64,000 nucleotides of DNA from CAYPNF01 sp964411985 (GTDB lineage: Bacteria; Verrucomicrobiota; Verrucomicrobiia; Limisphaerales; J093), in NCBI GenBank assembly GCA_964411985.1, contig CAYPNF010000010.1, positions 131,078 through 195,077 on the forward strand. Direction: 5' to 3'. Shown here piece after piece: positions 59,504 to 64,000 of the stretch. The position numbers and the translations under genes are program-made. Each line of letters begins with the position of its first letter. The stretch's first letter is position 1. Under the pieces are notes generated by a model that saw only the letters and a program-made list of their open reading frames with translations, was not told where the DNA came from and made no database searches.

Positions 59504-62392
59504 ATGGAACGAACGACACGCCAGATGGATAACGCTTCAACCGATCCGGAGGGCTTGGAACGGACGCGCTCAGGGGAGAGCATCCGTAACCGAGCAGAAG
59601 AGAGGGTTGCCGCAGAGGAGAGGAAACTCTGCGAGCCGCTCTCACTGGAGGCGGCGCAGTGCTTGCTCCACGAACTGCGAGTACGCCAGCTCGAGCTGGA
59701 GATGCAGAATGAGGAACTGCGACGAACTCAGGCTGAGCTGGAGGCTTCACGGGCACGCTATCTGGACTTGTACGAGCAATCTCCCGTGGGCTATCTCACT
59801 CTCAGTGAAGAAGGACTGATCCTAGAGGCAAATCTGACCGCTACCACCCTGCTAGGCGTGGATCGGGGCAGACTCACCAAACAACCCATCAGTCGATTCA
59901 TCCTTCCTAAAGACCAAGACATCTACTACCTGCACCGCAAAGGACTTTTGGAAACCAGTGAGCCGCAAACCTGCGAACTACGAATGCTCCGCTCCGACAC
60001 CGCCGCGTTCTGGACGCGGCTCGAAACCGTCGTGGTGCAGAGCGCGGAGGGGACATCCGTGCTCCGTAGTGCGCTGAGCGATATCTCGGAGGATAAACGG
60101 GCGGAGGCGGCACTTCGTGAGAGCGAGGAAAAGTTCAGGGCGATGGTGGACACTCTCCCACTGGCCATATACCAGACTACTGGCACAGAACAGATATCGG
60201 AGTATGTAAATCCGACCATGACCCAATTATTCGGATATACGCTTGAAGATATTCCGAGCATCGAGCGATGGTGGCTGTTGGCCTGTCCTGATGAAACCTA
60301 CCGCAGAGAAATCTCTGAGGAATGGAACCGAAGGGTGAAGCGAGCGATTGAGACCCAATTGCCGACTGAGCCCATGGAAGTGGTGGTTACCTGCAAGGAT
60401 GGCTCAAAGAAACACATCTCATGGGGGTACATTACCCTGGGAGACAAGAACTATGCTTGCGGCCTTGATCTGACCGTCCAAAAGCAGGCTGAGGAAGCCA
60501 CGAAAGCTGAGCAGATATTCACCCGTACTATGATTGAGAGCATACCGGGCACCTTCTATATGATTGATGCAGAAGGATGTTATGTCCGTTGGAATGCTTA
60601 TCAGCGCGATGAAATCGTCGGCAAACCTGAAGACCAGATGGTCGTGGCCAAAGCAATAGGCACTATCCATCCAGACGACCGAGAGCTCATAGGCTCGAAA
60701 ATGGAAAACATCCTTAGGAAGGGAATCTCTGAGGTTGTGGAAGGCCGGGTCCTTTTGCGAGGCGGCCCCGAATATCGGTGGCTACTCATGACAGGAAGGT
60801 CGGTCACTATCAAGGGAATGCCTTTCCTTGTGGGCATTGGAATAGATATCACCGAGCGTAAGCAGGCCGAGGATGCGGTGCGGGAGAAGGAAGCCCTCTT
60901 TCGCTCCCTGGTTGAAAGCCTGGGCGAGGGGGTCGGGATCGTCGACAGCCAGGAACGCTTCATCTTGGCTAACGCCGCCGCGACGGCGATCTTCGGCGTT
61001 CCGGCAGGGGGGTTGTTGGGACGGGCGCTCAAGGAATTCACGAGCCAGGACCAGTTCAGCGAAGTCCAGGTTCGCACGATGGAACGGCAACGGGGTGCGA
61101 GCGGCTCGTATGAGGTAGAGATCACCCGTCCGGATGGGAGTCGACGCACCCTCATCGTGACCGTAACGCCGCGGTTCGACCCTCAAGGGGGGTATTGGGG
61201 AGCTCTGGGCGTGTTCCGCGACATTACGGGCCATAGACAACTCGAGGAAAGGCTTCGCCAGGCCCAGAAGATGGAGTCAGTTGGGCAGTTGGCCGGGGGC
61301 GTGGCCCACGACTTCAACAACATTCTGGCGGCAACGATGATGCACATAAGCCTCCTCCAATCAAATCCCAACCTTGACGGTGAGACACAGGAAGGGTTGA
61401 AGGAGTTGATCATGCACGCTAAACGTGGTGCTAGCCTTGCCCGTCAACTGCTCATGTTCAGCCGTAAGTCGGTTTTGGAGGTCAAAACCTTGGACCTGAA
61501 CCAGTTGGTGGACAACGTCCTGAAGATGCTGGGACGCTTGATCGGTGAGCATATCGACCTACGGTTTGCGCGCCACGATGGCCTCCCCGAGGTCGAAGCC
61601 GATCCGGGCATGATTGAACAAGTGCTGATGAATCTCTCGGTCAACGCCCGTGACGCCATGCCCAAGGGCGGGAAACTCACAATTAGCCTCGAGCCCATTT
61701 GGGTTCACGCGGAACGAATCACCGGCAAAGCTGACGCGTCATCGGGGGAATACGTGCTCCTTTCCGTGGCCGATACTGGATGCGGCATGGATGCTGGGAC
61801 GCAATCCCGTATCTTTGATCCCTTCTTTACCACCAAAGAGGTGGGAAAGGGTACAGGGCTGGGCCTCGCCACAGTCTACGGTATCGTCACCCAACACAAG
61901 GGGTGGATCGAAGTCGAAAGCGCAGTGGGTAAAGGCACCACCTTCAGAGTCTTTCTGCCTGCTACCGCAACCAGAACATCTCAGCCAAGCCAGACCGATA
62001 CGGCGGTAGCCCTCGAGGGCAACGAGACAATCCTATTGGTGGAGGATCAAGAAACCTTGCGGAAGGCGGTCGCACGGGGCCTGGAATCATTAGGGTACCG
62101 TGTGTTGACGGCCAACAACGGCCAAGTAGCCATGAGGATATGGCGGGAACAGGCTGGGCAAATCGACCTGCTCTTTTCTGACATGATCATGCCCGAAGGC
62201 TTGAGCGGGCTGGACTTGGCGGAGACGTTCCAGAAGGATAAGCCCAACTTGAAGGTCATCATCTCCAGTGGCTACCATACCGATCTGGGTGACTTAGCGA
62301 GGCCTATCGCACGGCGCGTGGCGTATCTTGGAAAACCCTACGAGATGGGGAACTTGTCCAAGACGATTCGCGAGTGTCTGGATAGGAAATAA
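59504..62392 (+). CDS. Hybrid sensor histidine kinase with PAS domains and receiver
   Basis: From the ATG at 59504 this is 962 residues with no membrane segment. A coiled N-terminus (LRVRQLELEMQNEELRRTQA) is followed by four PAS-like domains (starting near YLDLYEQSPVGYLTLSEEG, KFRAMVDTLPLAIYQTTG, FTRTMIESIPGTFYMIDAEG and LFRSLVESLGEGVGIVD). The H-box is GQLAGGVAHDFNNIL (H602). The ATPase has VNARDAMPKGG (N-box), DTGCGMD (G1) and GKGTGLGLATVYG (G2). A C-terminal receiver has phospho-acceptor D893 in LLFSDMIMPEG. It would autophosphorylate in answer to a cytoplasmic signal. No partner regulator is adjacent. Confidence 0.92.
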   Translation: MERTTRQMDNASTDPEGLERTRSGESIRNRAEERVAAEERKLCEPLSLEAAQCLLHELRVRQLELEMQNEELRRTQAELEASRARYLDLYEQSPVGYLTLSEEGLILEANLTATTLLGVDRGRLTKQPISRFILPKDQDIYYLHRKGLLETSEPQTCELRMLRSDTAAFWTRLETVVVQSAEGTSVLRSALSDISEDKRAEAALRESEEKFRAMVDTLPLAIYQTTGTEQISEYVNPTMTQLFGYTLEDIPSIERWWLLACPDETYRREISEEWNRRVKRAIETQLPTEPMEVVVTCKDGSKKHISWGYITLGDKNYACGLDLTVQKQAEEATKAEQIFTRTMIESIPGTFYMIDAEGCYVRWNAYQRDEIVGKPEDQMVVAKAIGTIHPDDRELIGSKMENILRKGISEVVEGRVLLRGGPEYRWLLMTGRSVTIKGMPFLVGIGIDITERKQAEDAVREKEALFRSLVESLGEGVGIVDSQERFILANAAATAIFGVPAGGLLGRALKEFTSQDQFSEVQVRTMERQRGASGSYEVEITRPDGSRRTLIVTVTPRFDPQGGYWGALGVFRDITGHRQLEERLRQAQKMESVGQLAGGVAHDFNNILAATMMHISLLQSNPNLDGETQEGLKELIMHAKRGASLARQLLMFSRKSVLEVKTLDLNQLVDNVLKMLGRLIGEHIDLRFARHDGLPEVEADPGMIEQVLMNLSVNARDAMPKGGKLTISLEPIWVHAERITGKADASSGEYVLLSVADTGCGMDAGTQSRIFDPFFTTKEVGKGTGLGLATVYGIVTQHKGWIEVESAVGKGTTFRVFLPATATRTSQPSQTDTAVALEGNETILLVEDQETLRKAVARGLESLGYRVLTANNGQVAMRIWREQAGQIDLLFSDMIMPEGLSGLDLAETFQKDKPNLKVIISSGYHTDLGDLARPIARRVAYLGKPYEMGNLSKTIRECLDRK

Positions 62393-62441
62393 GGGCATTC
62401 CCAGGAGGCAGGGTGAGGAGCCCAAAAGAGGGCTGGGATGG

Positions 62442-62966
62442 TCACGAGGCTTCCTGCGTTGGCTCCCGATCGTAAAGGGGATGATCCAGGTAGGCCGAAG
62501 GATCGTCAAAAGGGATTGTCAGGAAGAAACGCTCCAGCAGTTCCTGTTGAAGCGCGGTGAGGTTTTCTCCGGGAATATGATCACGAACGCAATGGACCAG
62601 AGTCAGGAGCGTCTCCTCCGAAAGCACGCAGGTTTTCTCGAGTTGCCTTCGAGTAGTTATTGCCATCGCACGTCGGCCCAAACCCAGCAGGGAACATACC
62701 ATGGTCCGATGGAAGTGCATCGTGAAGAGAAGCTGATGCTGAGACACCTCCAACTTGGGAAAGAGAAAGTAGATTCGCAAAGCCAAATCTCTAGATTGTG
62801 GATCGTGGTGCTTGGCTCCAGACACCCGGTCGGTCGCGTCGAGGAGGTCTTTTGTTTCCCGTGCATAACCTACCGCTCTGCGGAGCAAGCTCGTGTGCAC
62901 CTCTTGGGTGTTGGGATTCTCTTGATGCTCAGCTCTAAGGTTCTTGGTCATGTCGCATTGTTCCAT
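62442..62966 (-). CDS. Hypothetical protein, 174 aa
   Basis: Not recognised. From the ATG at 62966 (MEQCDMTKNLRAEHQENPNT); MTKNL at 62951 is an alternative. Fully helical and soluble: SLLRRAVGYARETKDLLDAT, LSEETLLTLVHCVRDHI and LQQELLERFFLTIPFDDP. The frame continues 147 bp upstream but with low-complexity composition. It is convergent with the histidine kinase gene; no functional link can be shown. Confidence 0.5.
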   Translation of the reverse strand: MEQCDMTKNLRAEHQENPNTQEVHTSLLRRAVGYARETKDLLDATDRVSGAKHHDPQSRDLALRIYFLFPKLEVSQHQLLFTMHFHRTMVCSLLGLGRRAMAITTRRQLEKTCVLSEETLLTLVHCVRDHIPGENLTALQQELLERFFLTIPFDDPSAYLDHPLYDREPTQEAS

Positions 62967-63281
62967 GCGTATGGCGCGGACCCCTATGGATCCACCACCT
63001 GGGAGCAGTGGTGATGGTGGAGATACATCCGCGTGCAATCGCACTCGTTCAACCCTTTGACCCATAGGAGCCTTTCCCGGGCTGGACGCTGGCGAACCTC
63101 TCCCAACGGGCAATCATCGCACGGCCGGTCCTTCGGGCATCCAAAGATTAGATGTGTCAACACCGTCCGAGAGTCTTCGAGGCACACGATGCTCATTCTC
63201 CGGGCTCGTTCCTTGAATCCGAACTGAGATAGCCCGCCAAAGGGACCAACCTCTGGCGGGCTTGAACCAACTCACACTCAA

Positions 63282-64000
63282 CTATGAATTCTCAAAATCA
63301 CTGTCCTTCGGTGCCGGGTGATCCTGGCGCCCACTGGTGAAAGTCATTTCGGGGATATGCGGTTGCGTCTCGCGCTTAAGCCCTTGACCATTCCCAGTGT
63401 GCAGGGTCGTGGTGTTGGCCAAGGATCGGTTGGCTCGCTTGGCCCCGTTTCCACGGCTCGCCACCTTAGGAGACGCCGCCTTTGCGTTGCCATCCACCAA
63501 CACCAGAAGGCTGTTTACCACGTCCTTCATGGCGTCGGCCTGCGCGTTCAGTTCCTCTGCCGCACTGGCGCTTTCTTCGGCATTGGCCGCATTGGCCTGC
63601 GTCACCTTGTCCATCTCCGTCACCGCCTTGCCCACTTGCACAATCCCCTGGGTCTGCTCCCGCGACGCCGCCGCCACTTCGCCCGCCAGCTCGTCCACCT
63701 GACGCGCCTTGGTGATGATCTCTTCCAGGCTCTTGGCCACTTTGGTGCTGATGTCCGCTCCGTTGGCACTCTTCTGCACCGCATCCTCAATCTTCACCGC
63801 CGTCTCCTTGGCCGCTTGCGCACAGCGCTGGGCCAGGTTTCTCACCTCATCCGCCACCACCGCAAAGCCCATCCCAGCTTCCCCAGCCCGGGCGGCTTCC
63901 ACCGCCGCGTTGAGAGCTAAAATGTTGGTCTGGAAGGCGATCTCGTCGATCGTCTTGATGATCTTGGCGATGTCCGCACTGGAGGTCTTGATCGCCTCCA
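63282..64000 (-). CDS. Methyl-accepting chemotaxis protein, N-terminus beyond window edge
   Basis: The frame is open at base 64000. It holds the signalling hairpin tip IDEIAFQTNILALNAAVEAA then RAGEAGMGFAVVADEVRNLA, the E/Q-x-N-LALNA and RAGEAG signature bound by CheA/CheW, followed by a long coiled coil. A methylation-like helix contains ANAANAEESASAAEELNAQA. The last 60 residues are polar and flexible. Sensor and membrane parts are outside. It implies a chemosensory pathway in this organism. Confidence 0.9.
   Translation of the reverse strand, partial: EAIKTSSADIAKIIKTIDEIAFQTNILALNAAVEAARAGEAGMGFAVVADEVRNLAQRCAQAAKETAVKIEDAVQKSANGADISTKVAKSLEEIITKARQVDELAGEVAAASREQTQGIVQVGKAVTEMDKVTQANAANAEESASAAEELNAQADAMKDVVNSLLVLVDGNAKAASPKVASRGNGAKRANRSLANTTTLHTGNGQGLKRETQPHIPEMTFTSGRQDHPAPKDSDFENS

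Noticed and set aside
59142..59756. 204-residue minus-strand frame overlapping the kinase start
   Set aside because: Composition rich in Pro/Ser/Arg with no family pattern, and it overlaps the SRPBCC end and the kinase N-terminus.

Overview
The window (64 kb, high GC) looks like a chromosome segment of a Verrucomicrobiota bacterium, probably of the Pedosphaera/Limisphaera type. The signs are a prepilin-like protein with an FTLIELLVVIAIIAILAGLL signal and a C-terminal DGHV motif, a PEP-CTERM surface protein, a BlaI/M56 pair next to a sigma factor fused to carboxypeptidase-regulatory-like domains, large secreted VWA/FG-GAP, LRR and matrixin proteins, and a type II-C-like Cas9. This placement is inference from protein style; no rRNA or other taxonomic marker gene is present. 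Chromosome-like blocks alternate with accessory blocks.

Layout. 1-5.1 kb: heparinase II/III-like enzyme (cut by the window edge), an ABC-2 exporter pair, a prepilin-like protein and a 5'-truncated dprA. 5.1-16 kb: what appears to be an integrated mobilizable element. It has a putative HUH rolling-circle Rep, a HExxH protein, an ankyrin protein, a coiled-coil protein, a radical SAM protein, and a mobilization operon (relaxase plus MobC-like protein) with a candidate oriT. 16-22 kb: secreted VWA/FG-GAP protein and a matrixin with a small secreted partner. 22-30 kb: a three-gene cluster (membrane protein, EEP nuclease, PD-(D/E)XK-like nuclease) and a minus-strand operon of four genes with 4-bp overlaps (80-aa protein, 965-aa unknown, RuvC-like resolvase, ankyrin protein). 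30.7-37.8 kb: PLD-family protein, BlaI, M56-carboxypeptidase-like-redoxin fusion, ECF sigma fusion and a small PEP-CTERM protein. 38-46.1 kb: SWIM-domain protein and a complete CRISPR-Cas locus: a tracrRNA antisense to the cas9 upstream region, cas9, cas1, cas2 and 32 repeats with 31 spacers. 46-58 kb: accessory genes, including a secreted protein with three flagellar-hook-like domains, an ASCH protein, an LRR protein flanked by a duplicated RNA-like element, and a RadC/DUF932 cassette, with several dispersed intergenic repeats. 58.6-64 kb: SRPBCC protein, hybrid PAS histidine kinase and the C-terminal part of a chemotaxis receptor.

How the genes work together. The best defined system is the type II-C-like CRISPR locus. 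The tracrRNA has a 10-nt anti-repeat, a long two-part stem and a terminator, and it predicts that crRNAs are read on the minus strand, opposite to the cas genes. The least understood candidates are the four-gene RuvC/ankyrin operon, the membrane/EEP/PD-(D/E)XK cluster and the paired 79-bp elements that each run into a terminator-like hairpin.
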